Both the position numbers and the translations under genes were made by a program. A stretch of 64,000 nucleotides of DNA, taken from assembly GCA_032622095.1 (NCBI GenBank), contig CP136068.1, forward strand, positions 126,859,989 through 126,923,988, in the 5' to 3' direction. The notes under the pieces were generated by a model. That model was not told the origin of the DNA and did no database searches. It worked only from the letters and a program-made list of their open reading frames with translations. Positions 50,027 to 60,727 of the stretch are shown here, in pieces. The DNA comes from Siphonodentalium dalli. Taxonomy: Eukaryota; Mollusca; Scaphopoda; Gadilida; Siphonodentaliidae. Position 1 is the stretch's first letter. Each line of letters opens with the position of its first letter.

Positions 50027-50305
50027 AGGGTCAGGTTACTACGTTTTCAAATGTTTGGTGAACAAAGACAAGGACCAGTTTGTTGCGCGAAATTCGACAA
50101 GAGCTAGTTCCTGGAAGTAAAGGTACATTTTAATGAATAATGTTCGTCTCAGCTGCTTAGTGAATGAAAATTGCTATCTGGATGTCGTCTGTCATTGTCT
50201 ATGCGTCTCGTGTCTGTTTATTTGCGCGCACTAAATGTCTCTTGTTGAATAGACTGGTTCCTGGTCGAAAACTGTAAAAATCTGAAAGCGTAGTAACCTG
50301 ACCCT
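50027..50305. mobile_element. 279-bp MITE candidate with AGGGTCAGGTTACTACG termini
   Basis: AGGGTCAGGTTACTACG at 50027-50043 is exactly mirrored at 50289-50305, with further partial pairing inward (GACCAGTTTG/GACTGGTTCC; GCGCGAAATT/TGCGCGCA). No clear target duplication was found. No coding sequence. The superfamily is unknown. Confidence 0.65.
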
Positions 50306-50761
50306 CCACCCTTAGTTGGAAGATACGCCATTTTAGAAGCCCACAACGATATGTGGTAAAATTCAGTGATATGTGACAAGTATATTCATGCCCCAAAATG
50401 ATATATAATACAACCAAAGACATGATTGACCCGGGAGGGGAACGAACAGTGAAATGATAACGTATATAGGTTCAACTTGCTTTTGGTAGTCATATTGCTT
50501 TACTATTGTGCTTTATTTATTGTTCAGTGTAATAACACACGTGAGAGGAGGTACTCATAAGTGAGACAGCACTTGACCTCCAATCCCATTGTCTCTATAA
50601 AATGTATATGTCATTTACTGTAAAGTTATTATACAATGTTGAATGACATTTTTATTATCCATCTGTTGTTTATCCAAATTTTGGAATAAAACTTTTGTGG
50701 TTATTTATGGCATTTGTCGGCACTTGATTCTCTGTAAAAGACTGTAATGATCATCAGAAAG
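50306..50761. other. Spacer before the YR retroelement; no gene recognised
   Basis: AT-rich DNA with no coding motif. The retroelement repeat begins abruptly at GGGCTATTTTG (50762). The 65-bp segment that precedes the equivalent repeat at 57068 and 63427 is absent here. Confidence 0.45.
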
Positions 50762-51286
50762 GGGCTATTTTGTTTACAAACTGTATAATTACTAAACCGG
50801 AAATAATACTCCACAGACTATATATGTATTACTCTATACCGGTATGTTTCTGTTTGACAAAACTATAGTGACCTTTGAACTTCCCGTGATTCTCTTGGAT
50901 AGCCCATAATACTAACCTTTGGTATAAAAGCCTTTCGCGCCCATTTTCGTTCACTCGAATTCCTCGACATACCACTTCGATGCAATTTTCCCACCCACCC
51001 TATCCCTTTTCTTAATTTAAATAGATTCATATTTAATGTGATTCGCGTACAATTATGGTTATTTCTTGAGATCTTGATTCTTTTATGATTACTAAACTTT
51101 GAATAAATTATATATGTTATATATGTGCCGGCAGATGTCGCAGAAATCATCATCATTGCATTTGTAAAAGGTAGAGTGCAAGCATGAGGAGGGGAGAAAG
51201 GTGAGAGAGAGAGAGAGAGGTTCATTATTGTTCACTTGTTTAATTTATGTTTGTTGGGAGATCAGATCTCAATAAATAATATTATT
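50762..51286 (+). repeat. Retroelement terminal repeat, left copy (A+B segments)
   Basis: A part: GGGCTATTTTGTTTACAAAC onward with a TATA box (GGTATAAAAG, 50921-50930). B part: GGCAGATGTCGCAGAAATCA to CTCAATAAATAATATTA (51130-51286), with a poly(A)-type signal and a (GA)n tract. A ~28-bp block, CTCGAATTCCTCGACATACC plus ACTTCGAT, occurs in the A part (50955) and again just before the first ATG (51320). Confidence 0.85.
50921..50930 (+). promoter_or_regulatory. TATA box in retroelement repeat
   Basis: GGTATAAAAG sits in the A segment. Equivalent copies lie at 57233-57242 and 63590-63599. With the AATAAA of the B segment downstream this gives a promoter-then-polyadenylation order as in retroelement terminal repeats. 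Function is inferred. Confidence 0.5.
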
Positions 51287-51382
51287 ATCCATCCCTTAAC
51301 TCGAATTCACTCGAATTCGAATTCCTCGACATACCACTTCGATTTTATTTTTTTTCGACAATTTACTTAGAATTATTAAAGT

Positions 51383-52593
51383 ATGAGTGCAGAACGGAAC
51401 AAACGTTCAGATCTGATCGATTATAAGAAGTTTAGTGAGACAGGAGAAAGCGTGAGGAAGAAGACAACTTATCGCAGCAAAGGGCCATATCAGCCCAATG
51501 GAGTAGGACATGAGATCGAAGATATAATTTCCCCACTGGATAGCGAAAGTACTGGTAGCGATAGTAACGATTATGATGAGGATGAGTTGGAGATGATCCG
51601 GGAAATACATCAAAACAAAGAAAAACAAAAGAGGTGCTAGAGGAGATAAGAAAACACAGGAAAGTTAGATTACAACAGGAGCTGATGAAGTCTAGGAAAG
51701 AGCTCACAGAAGCCGAAAATGCTCCAAGAAAAGGTAAAAAGCGTAACAATATTGTCATTGACCTAGATTTAGATCAGTTGAGACAAGATGAATTTATCAG
51801 AAAGACAGTGGCATCGAAATTGAGAAATCTCAATTTGGGCCTCGATTTTGAAGACAAAGTGGACGTTATTAATTATGAAGGGGACAGTGAAAGTGATTTA
51901 GATTCTGACAATTGCGAAGTTCAAAAAAGACTTGGAACCAAAAAATCAAAGAATGGTTCTGGACAATTTGGTTTGGAGGCTAGGTCTTCATCAACCATAT
52001 TATACCCTCAGCTATGTCCCCAGTCAGTACTACAGCTCGAATATGTCAACAAAGAGATCAAGTTCTAGAATTGACATTTAATCAGTTGGTAGCTGGAGAG
52101 CTTGAGATCATTCTGCGTTAGAAAATAGCAAGGAGAAGAGAGGGCGGTTGATGTTCTTGCATAAACTTGCTTACTATTATGACATTTATGAATGGCGATC
52201 ACTGTTAGATTTTTACGCTGCATTCATTCGCAAGATAGAGTATGGCCAGGTCAAATGGGGAGACGATACCTCATTATTAGAAACCCCATTGCTGGTAGGC
52301 CATACTAGATCTAGGTTGATGAATGAAAAAAGATTCACAAAAGGGGGCAGTTCATTCGGAAACTCTGGTAAAATCCCCAACAACCCTCCAAATCTGGTAA
52401 TGCTAACAGGGAGTGGTTTTGTACAGAAATCCAACGATCGAACTGCTCAAAGAAGTCGCCCCATTTAAGAGTTGTGCAAGGACAAATGAGGCAAGTTCAG
52501 TACATTTGTGCCACATGTTTAGATAAAAATAAAACATGTGTTCCTCATCCAGAATCAAGCGCGGCTTGTCCTCATCAAGGACATTCTAATTCA
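51383..52593 (+). pseudogene. Gag-like ORF of YR retroelement copy 1, broken
   Basis: ATG 51383 starts MSAERNKRSDLIDYKKFSE with an acidic Ser/Asp-rich segment. The frame ends at 51640. It continues in a second frame (LEEIRKHRKVRLQQEL, coiled-coil-like) to 52068 and in a third from about 52120 (MFLHKLAYYYDIYEWRSLLD, RKIEYGQVKWGDDTSLLE) to 52468. A further frame shows a Cys/His cluster (WFCTEIQRSNC, then YICATCLDKNKTCVPHPES and ACPH) as in DIRS/Ngaro gag-like proteins. The breaks at 51640, 52068 and 52468 are shared with copy 2. Confidence 0.7.
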
Positions 52594-52740
52594 TGACTTG
52601 TCAAAGTGTCTCAGAATGAATTAGTTAGAACAATTCAAACTTGGGAAGTCAACGAGCTTGATTCTGGAGGAAACACTGCTTTTTCTATTGATAACGTTGA
52701 AAGTTGAGTCTCATCTGATAACAGTCATATTGCTGCTCAT

Positions 52741-54310
52741 GGTGAAAATGCTAATGGTGAAATGAAACAAGTAACTTTGGATTAATTGGTTATTGACCAA
52801 AACGAGCAAGTTCGACTTTCTGGATTACTTAATTATCTGGGTTGTAAGATTCCAGTTTATTCTAATTTGAATTTGAATTTTTTTAAAGACATGTTAGTAG
52901 AGTGTGACAACAAAAACCTTTGCCAATTTCTAGAATATGGTTGTCCCACTAATGTCAATTGTATAAATCATGGAGGCGCTAGAGAATTTCCTGTTGATAT
53001 CGGGAAATACATTGAAACTGAAATGTCTTACAAATCAGTGTTAGGTCCATTCAAAAATATTCCTTTTGAATACGCCTGTTTGTCTCCATTAAATTCAGTG
53101 CCAAAGAGAAATAGCACAGACCGCCGTGTTATTTTAGATCTCAGTTTCCCCGAAGGCAATAGTGTAAGTGACAAATTCCAAAAAACACTTAATTGGGAGA
53201 AAATTACAAATTGATATATCCATCTGTGGACTCTTTGGTACATATTGTAAAACAATGTGGCAGAGGTTCCTTCTTATTCATCAGGGATCTTAAACGTTGT
53301 TACAGACACATTCCCATAGATGTGGATGATATTAATATGTTAGGATATAAATGGCAATTTTGACAGAGTTCTTCCAATGGGACTCAGAAGTAGCGCCTTG
53401 GCTTGTCAGTCTCTAACTGACTCTGTTAGTTATATGATGAATAAGGATGGATTCAATTTAATTAACTATTTGGATGATCTTGCCGGGTGCCAGTCTGGAC
53501 AGAAGGAATCTCAAGATGCATATATATAATTGAAGCAATTATTGGATAATTGTGGTCTAGAAGAAGCATTGAATAAAACCTGCCCCTTCCAAAAACATGA
53601 GATTTTTGGGTATCATATTCGATACAGAAAGTTTAACATTAAGTATTGATCAAGATAGGATAATGGAAATTCGTGAATTAGTGCCTTGTTGGTTGAATAA
53701 GAAGAAAGCTTCAAAAGAAAGAACTGGAGTCCTTACTTTGCAAATTGAATTTTTTGTTTCCTATTGTTTTCCGATTGTTCGTATCAAGGCTGCTCACATG
53801 GTTAAGAACTTTCAAAGTGACAGGAACAAGGGCTCCAATTCCCAAATATGTAAAGAAAGATTTGAAATGGTGGTTCTTAACCAATATAATGGAATTTCTA
53901 TGATGAATGTAGAAGAATGGTCAGAACCTGATGTAGTGCTAGCCTGTGATGCTACTTTACAAGCTTGTGGTGGAATTAGTTATGATGAATGCTTTCATTG
54001 AGATTTCCCATCATTTATTTTGAAGAAAAAGTTACACATTAATTCATTGGTACTACTTACAATTTTAGTAAGTCTAAAACTGTGGGGAAACAAATATACA
54101 GGTAATAACATTATAGTGTTCTGTGACAATTCTTCTTCTGTTACAGTTCTGAACTCAGGTGCTACTCATGACTCATTCATGCAATCTTGCCTCAGAGAAA
54201 TAACATTTCTGGCAGCTTTGCATGAGTTTCAAATTAAAGGTATTCACACTGCAGGGGAATTAAACAGAATTCCTGATCTATTGTCCAGGTGGAATTCAAA
54301 TAATGATGAG
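52741..54310 (+). pseudogene. Reverse transcriptase and RNase H of YR retroelement copy 1, broken
   Basis: RT marks: LSPLNSVPKRN, RRVILDLSFPEGNSV, FIRDLKRCYRQIP (first catalytic Asp), LPMGLRSSALACQS and NYLDDLAG (53464-53487, catalytic Asp pair). RNase H marks follow: VVLACDATLQACGG, IVFCDNSSSVTVLNSG and ELNRIPDLLSRW. Lesions private to this copy include a TAA at 52783-52785 where copy 2 has AAA, a 12-nt loss near 52950, an 11-nt loss near 53357 and a TAA near 53527. The break near 53213 is shared with copy 2. Confidence 0.85.
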
Positions 54311-54389
54311 AAATTTCATGAATTGACAGTCAATGTGCAAATTGTCTATCTCAATGTGACAGATGAAGTTTTCAATTTGAGCATAATTG

Positions 54390-55383
54390 GTAAATTCATT
54401 TCGACTTACAGATCTTGTGATGAAAAAACTGAAGGCAGATGCTGTACTCACAACAAGAGCGGCATTTGCTGAAGGAACATTCAAGAATTTAAAAATTCAA
54501 ATCGAGTCATTTTACATTGTTTGCACTTACTTTCATCTTATACCCCTCCCTGCTACTAGTGAGGTGATTAAGTTGTATGCTCAATTTTTAAGTAGATCTT
54601 TTCAAGCAGTAGAATCAATAAAATATTATGTAGCAGGAGTGAAAATGTTACATTTGCTAACTGGACATATTTTTCCAACAGATACTTATCAATTGAAGTT
54701 ACATTTTAAAGGTTATAGCTCGTCTTAGTCAGCATTCGGTTAAACGAGCTGAACCAATATTTCCCGAAATTTTATTAGAGTTTTATACATTATTAGAAGT
54801 TGACAAACCAGTAGATGCGACTTATTGGTGTCTATTTATCATTGCTTTTTTTCACTTTCTCAAGGAATTCAAATTTAGTGCCAGATTCGAAAACTTCATT
54901 TGATTCACATAAGTAGTTGGTAAGGGGTGATATCAGGATTGAAGATGGTATGATGATTGTTACATTGAAATAGTCAAAAACCAATCAATTCGGACAAAGA
55001 AAATTAGAATTACCCTTAGTATCAATTCAACATTCTGCGCTGTGTCCTATAACATCTTATTTGAATATGTGTAGATTGAATCACACACAAGATGCTGATC
55101 CAGCATTTTTCTAGAACATCCTACACAACCTCTAACATATGGTAATTTCCAAAGTAAATTGAAGTGGCTTATTCAACAAACTGGTAGAGATTCTAAGAAA
55201 TTTTCATCACACTGCTTTCGAAGAGGAGGCAGTACAGTCGCCTTTAGGTGTGGAGTACCATATGACTTGACTCAAATTCACGGCGATTGGAGAAGCAATG
55301 CTTATAAGAAATATTTAGAATTAAGTATTGAGGATAGATCCCGCATGGCCGAAGCCTTGATAGACTATATTACCAAATTATAG
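54390..55383 (+). pseudogene. Tyrosine recombinase of YR retroelement copy 1, broken
   Basis: The N-terminal SAM-like core-binding part is at 54420-54728 (TFKNLKIQIESFY, IKLYAQFLSRSFQ, SIKYYVAGVKMLH). The catalytic part continues through several frames: FSRNSNLVP-like sequence with the first Arg near 54860-54880, then HCFRRGGSTVAFRCGV (55209-55256), HGDWRSN and the YKKYLELS tyrosine near 55300-55320. The R, H-x-x-R, H/W and Y set of the phage-integrase fold is therefore recognisable, but stops and indels between 54728 and 55159 separate the halves. Confidence 0.85.
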
Positions 55384-55455
55384 GGGTAGATGAAAATTCT
55401 TAAGATTATAATAGTGTGTTCATATAAATTATTAATTTCTGTTATTTCTATTGCA

Positions 55456-55919
55456 GAGCGACCCAATCTGTATTGATTTTGTCAGATTCCATATGCAAAT
55501 ATATCAAAGGGATCAATTTCACAATAGTAGAGCCTGATGGTGGAACCACAATAGAAAGAATTCCACATATAATTAAGAGAAACAAGGGGAGTATTAGTCA
55601 TAAATATTTGATTATCCATGTTGGTACGAACAATATATGTTCAAGTACGGTTGCAGAAATGAAGATCTTGTTCAAAGAGTTATTTGTAGCAGTTAAGTCA
55701 TTTACACATTGTAACCTAATCATTTCTGCAGTTTTACCTAGACCTGTGGATTTTTACCACACAGAACAAATAGTAATAGATATAAATCTTATGTTGCATT
55801 CACTTTGTAAAAAGAAACATGTTAGGTTTGTAAGGACTTACAGATCCTGTATCTGTAAAGGCACTCATATACCTATTATATATGTAGAAGTCTTTTTGCA
55901 AGGGATGGTCTACATTTGA
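55456..55919 (+). pseudogene. SGNH/GDSL-hydrolase-like frame downstream of the recombinase, copy 1
   Basis: The frame reads TQSVLILSDSICKYIKG (block with the nucleophile Ser of GDS type, here LSDS), KYLIIHVGTNNI (Gly/Asn blocks) and ISAVLPRPVDFY, as in SGNH hydrolases. There is no ATG at the start. Immediately upstream is TTATTTCTATTGCAG (to 55456), a strong splice-acceptor-like sequence, so the domain may be joined by splicing. The C-terminal catalytic His block is not clear because the frame breaks near 55919. SGNH domains are known in some DIRS/Ngaro-like elements and in CR1 ORF1. Confidence 0.7.
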
Positions 55920-56108
55920 AATTTGAAGGTACTGGGGTTTTAACAAACTTCTCCATCCAAGTAGTGAAACATTTGCATTGAGTAATTTGAGCATTTGATT
56001 TGTATATGGAATAGGTTGACAAATCATTCTTGTTGTTTTCAAATATATTTATCTACAATATACATTATAATGATATATATATCAACATACAACTGCATGT
56101 ATGTTTAA

Positions 56109-56488
56109 CCCTTTACCCAACAAAACGGCCAAAAATGCCCAAATAAAGCTTCAACAGCCTCAATAACACCATACAAATATGGATATCATTGGAACCGGTT
56201 CATTGATCACATTGTGATGGTTACAGTTATGCCCTGTGCCAATGCATTCTCTTATATATGCGAGTCGACCATAGGTCGCCTCGCATATATAAGAGAATGC
56301 ATTGGCCTAAAAAATTCTTTTTTTAACACTTTTTACCATTTTTTCTTACATTCTTTAACAATTTTATATTTTTTCCTTACATTTTTTAACAATTTTTATA
56401 ATATTTTTCTACATTCTTTGACAATTTTAGGTCGCCTCGCATATATAAGAGAATGCATTGGCACAGGGCCGTTCTGCTGGGTAAAGGG
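56109..56488. mobile_element. 380-bp piggyBac-like MITE inside retroelement copy 1
   Basis: The termini CCCTTTACCCAACAAAACGG and, in reverse, CCCTTTACCCAGCAGAACGG are flanked by TTAA at 56105-56108 and 56489-56492. CCC ends with TTAA duplications are diagnostic of piggyBac-type elements. The inside has a GCATTCTCTTATATATGCGA hairpin. The same insertion is present at the same place in copy 2. Confidence 0.9.
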
Positions 56489-56851
56489 TTAAGGCTTACA
56501 TTAGTCTATAGGGTATGTTTTCTATTTAGTATTATGACTCTTGTTAATTACTAGTAGGTTGGTCACCATTTAACTCATAATACTTACTTGCCAATGATTG
56601 CAATATATTCACCTATAACTTATTACCTTTAACTTGTTTTCTGTTTCTTATTAAGTACATATATACATTGTATACTGATACACCTTAAGCCATGTTTGAT
56701 TGATGTTTTGTTATTGAACTTGATACTGATGTCTTCTCCAATTTGTGAACCACATCTTCTCCCAGAGTGATCAGAGGCATATATGACTCCTCTGGCCTCT
56801 GGGCCCCTCTCCCAGAAGGCATCATTATGAATTTCTGGAGGCCGTTGGCTT

Positions 56852-57067
56852 GGCAGATGTCGCAGAAATCATCATCATTTCATTTGTAGAAGGTAGAGTG
56901 CAACCATGAGGAGGGGAGAACGATGAGAGAGAGGTTCATTATTGTTCACATGTTTAATTTATGTTTGTTGGGAGATCAGATCTCAATAAATAATATTATG
57001 GCAATTTCACTTTTGTCATAATTTCCATATTTGTTGGTTCCAGTTAATGGTGAAGGGAATAGTAATT
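56852..57067 (+). repeat. Right-end partial repeat (B segment plus 65-bp C segment)
   Basis: GGCAGATGTCGCAGAAATCA to AATAAATAATATTAT (56852-56999) repeats the B part of the terminal repeat. It is followed by segment C (GGCAATTTCACTTTTGTCAT to GGGAATAGTAATT). B+C followed by A+B, and at the right edge of the window by C again, is a B1-A2-B2-like split direct repeat. Confidence 0.8.
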
Positions 57068-57606
57068 GGGCTATTTTGTTTACAAAATGTGTAATTACTA
57101 AACCGGAAATAATACTCCACAGACTATATATATATATATATTACTCTATACCGGTAGGATTCTGTTTGACAAAACTATAGTGACCTTTGAACTTCCCGTG
57201 ATTCTCTTGGATAGCCCATAATACTAACCTTTGGTATAAAAGCTTTTCGCGCCCATTTTCGTTCACTCGAATTCCTCGACATACCACTTCGATTCAATTT
57301 TCCCACCCACCCTATCCCTTTTCTTAATTTAAATAGAATTCATATTTAATGTGATTCGCGTACAATTATGGTTATTTCTTGAGATCTTGATTCTTTTATG
57401 ATTACTAAACTTTGAATAAATTATATATGTTATATATGTGCCGGCAGATGTCGCAGAAATCATCATCATTGCATTTGTAAAAGGTAGAGTGCAAGCATGA
57501 GGAGGGGAGAAAGGTGAGAGAGAGAGAGAGAGAGAGAGAGGTTCATTATTGTTCACATGTTTAATTTATGTTTGTTGGGAGATCAGATCTCAATAAATAA
57601 TATTAT
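57068..57606 (+). repeat. Retroelement terminal repeat, shared middle copy (A+B)
   Basis: 539-bp equivalent of 50762-51286, with TATA at 57233-57242, a longer (GA)n tract at 57513-57540 and CTCAATAAATAATATTA at its end. A (TA)n tract lies at 57125-57140. It serves both as right repeat of copy 1 and left repeat of copy 2. Confidence 0.88.
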
Positions 57607-57708
57607 TATCCATCCCTTAACTCGAATTCACTCGAATTCGAATTCCTCGACATACCACTTAGATTTTTTCTTCTTTTTTTTCGACAATTTACTTAGAATT
57701 ATTAAAGT

Positions 57709-58920
57709 ATGAGTGCAGAACGGAACAAACGTTCAGATCTGATCGATTATAAGAAGTTTAGTGAGACAGGAGAAAGCGTGAGGAAGAAGACAACTTATTT
57801 CAGCAAAGGGCAATATCAGCACAATGGAGTAGGACATGAGATCGAAGATATAATTTCCCCACTGGATAGCGAAAGTACTGGTAGCGATAGTAACGATTAT
57901 GATGAGGATGAGTTGGAGATGATCCGGGAAATACATCAAAACAAAGAAAAACAAAAGAGGTGCTAGAGGAGATAAGAAAACACAGGAAAGTTAGATTACA
58001 ACAGGAGCTGATGAAGTCTAGGAAAGAGCTCACAGAAGCCGAAAATGCTCCAAGAAAAGGTAAAAAGAGTAACAATATTGTCATTGACCTAGATTTATAT
58101 CAGTTGAGACAAGATGAATTTATCAGAAAGACAGTGGCATCGAAATTGAGAAATCTCAATTTGGGCCTCGATTTTGAAGACAAAGTGGACGATATTAATT
58201 ATGAAGGGGACAGTGAAAGTGATTTAGATTCTGACAATTGCGAAGTTCAAAAAAGACTTGGAACCAAAAAATTAAAGAATGGTTCTGGACAATTTGGTTT
58301 GGAGGCTAGGTCTTCATCAACCATATTATACCCTCAGCTATGTACCCAGTCAGTACTACAGCTCGAATATGTCAACAAAGAGATCAAGTTCTAGAATTGA
58401 CATTTAATCAGTTGGTAGCTGGAGAGCTTGAGATCATTCTGCGTTAGAAAATAGCAAGGAGAAGAGAGGGCGGTTGATGTTCTTGCATAAACTTGCTTAC
58501 TATTATGACATTTATGAATGGCGATCACTGTTAGATTTTTACGCTGCATTCATTCGCAAGATAGAGTATGGCCAGGTCAAATGGGGAGACGATACCTCAT
58601 TATTAGAAACCCCATTGCTGGTAGGCCATACTAGATCTAGGTTGATGAATGCAAAAAGATTCACAAAAGGGGGCAGTTCATTCGGAAACTCTGGTAAAAT
58701 CCCCAACAACCCTCCAAATCTGGTAATGCTAACAGGGAGTGGTTTTGTACAGAAATCCAACGATCGAACTGCTCAAAGAAGTCGCCCCATTTAAGAGTTG
58801 TGCAAGGACAAATGAGGCAAGTTCAGTACATTTGTGCCACATGTTTAGATAAAAATAAAACATGTGTTCCTCATCCAGAATCAAGCGCGGCTTGTCCTCA
58901 CCAAGGACATTCTAATTCAT
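57709..58920 (+). pseudogene. Gag-like ORF of YR retroelement copy 2, broken
   Basis: Same three-frame organisation as copy 1 (57709-57966, 57960-58394, about 58446-58794, then the Cys/His cluster to about 58919). Only scattered substitutions separate the copies. The shared frame breaks show that the frames were already broken, or use recoding, before duplication. Confidence 0.7.
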
Positions 58921-59066
58921 GACTTGTCAAAGTGTCTCAGAATGAATTAGTTAGAACAATTCAAACTTGGGAAGTCAACGAGCTTGATTCTGGAGGAAAC
59001 ACTGCTATTTCTATTGATAACGTTGAAAGTTGAGTCTCATCTGATAACAGTCATATTGCTGCTCAT

Positions 59067-60656
59067 GGTGAAAATGCTAATGGTGAAATGAAACAAGTAA
59101 CTTTGGATAAATTGGTTATTGACCAAAACGAGCAAGTTCGACTTTCTGGATTACTTAATTATCTAGGTTGTAAGATTCCAGTTTATTCTAATTTGAATTT
59201 GAATTTTTTTAAAGACATGTTAGTAGAGTGTGACAACAAAAACCTTTGCCACTTTCTAGAATATGGTTGTCCCATAGGCGTTTCCACTAATGTCAATTGT
59301 ATAAATCATGGAGGCGCTAGTGAATTTCCTGCTGATATCGGGAAATACATTGAAACTGAAATGTCTTACAAATCAGTGTTAGGTCCATTCAAAAATATTC
59401 CCTTTGAATACGCCTGTTTGTCTCCATTAAATTCAGTGCCAAAGAGAAATAGCACAGACCGCCGTGTTATTTTAGATTTCAGTTTCCCCGAAGGCAATAG
59501 TGTAAGTGACAAATTCCAAAAAACACTTAATTGGGAGAAAATTACAAATTGATATATCCATCTGTGGACTCTTTGGTACATATTGTAAAACAATGTGGCA
59601 GAGGTTCCTTCTTATTCATCAGGGATCTTAAACGTTGTTACAGACAAATTCCCATAGACGTGGATGATATTAATATGTTAGGATATAAATGGCAAGGGCA
59701 AATTTATTTTGACAGAGTTCTTCCAATGGGACTCAGAAGTAGCGCCTTGGCTTGTCAGTCTCTAGTTATATGATGAATAAGGATGGATTCAATTTAATTA
59801 ACTATTTGGATGATCTAGCCGGGTGCCAGTCTGGACAGAAGGAATCTCAAGATGCATATATATATTTGAAGCAATTATTGGATAATTCTGGTCTAGAAGA
59901 AGCATTGAATAAAACCTGCCCCTTCCAAAAACATGAGATTTTTGGGTATCATATTCGATACAGAAAGTTTAACATTAAGTATTGATCAAGATAGGATAAT
60001 GGAAATTCGTGAATTAGTGACTTGTTGGTTGAATAAGAAGAAAGCTTCAAAAGAAAGAACTGGAGTCCTTACTTTGCAAATTGAATTTTTTGTTTTCCTA
60101 TTGTGTTCAGCCAGGTCGATTGTTCGTATCAAGGCTGCTCACATGGTTAAGAACTTTCAAAGTGACAGGAACAAGGGCTCCAATTCCCAAATATGTAAAG
60201 AAAGATTTGAAATGGTGGTTCTTAACCAATATAATGGAATTTCTATGATGAATGTAGAAGAATGGTCAGAACCTGATGTAGTGCTAGCCTGTGATGCTAC
60301 TTTACAAGCTTGTGGTGGAATTAGTTATGATGAATGCTTTCATTGAGATTTCCCATCATTTATTTTGAAGAAAAAGTTACACATTAATTCATTGGTACTA
60401 CTTACAATTTTAGTAAGTCTAAAACTGTGGGGAAACAAATATACAGGTAATAACATTATAGTGTTCTGTGACAATTCTTCTTCTGTTACAGTTCTGAACT
60501 CAGGTGCTACTCATGACTCATTCATGCAATCTTGCCTCAGAGAAATAACATTTCTGGCAGCTTTGCATGAGTTTCAAATTAAAGGTATTCACATTGCAGG
60601 GGAATTAAACAGAATTCCTGATCTATTGTCCAGGTGGAATTCAAATAATGATGAGA
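59067..60656 (+). pseudogene. Reverse transcriptase and RNase H of YR retroelement copy 2, broken
   Basis: It keeps sequence lost from copy 1: the codons after GCP (IGVSTNVNC), the AAA at the position of the copy 1 stop, and GYKWQGQIYFDRVLPMG. It has its own 10-nt loss just before MMNKDGF (near 59763). NYLDDLAG is at about 59800-59823. RNase H motifs are at 60280-60650. The frame break at about 59550 (NWEKITN then stop) is common to both copies. Confidence 0.85.
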
Positions 60657-60727
60657 AATTTCATGAATTGACAGTCAATGTGCAGATTGTCTATCTCAAT
60701 GTGACAGATGAAGTTTTCAAATTTGAG

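Larger units (their letters stand above)
50762..57067 (+). mobile_element. DIRS-order (Ngaro-like) tyrosine-recombinase retrotransposon, copy 1
   Basis: Order: 525-bp left repeat (TATA and AATAAA), gag-like frames, reverse transcriptase, RNase H, tyrosine recombinase, an SGNH-hydrolase frame, a piggyBac-like MITE, then a partial repeat and a 65-bp segment shared with the right end of copy 2. RT followed by a tyrosine recombinase in place of a DDE integrase, with no LTR pair in the usual layout, defines the DIRS order. The YR and SGNH order and the repeat pattern best fit Ngaro. All frames are broken by stops and indels. Confidence 0.85.

Noticed and set aside
51407-51758. Antisense Ser/Phe/Leu-rich frames opposite the gag-like region
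   Set aside because: They are reverse translations of acidic, lysine-rich gag-like codons and appear identically at 57733-58084.
50762-57606. Conventional LTR retrotransposon (Gypsy or Copia) with DDE integrase
   Set aside because: The gene after RNase H has tyrosine-recombinase residues (HxFRR, HGDW, YKKYLE), not a DDE integrase or protease. The terminal repeats are split, not a simple LTR pair.
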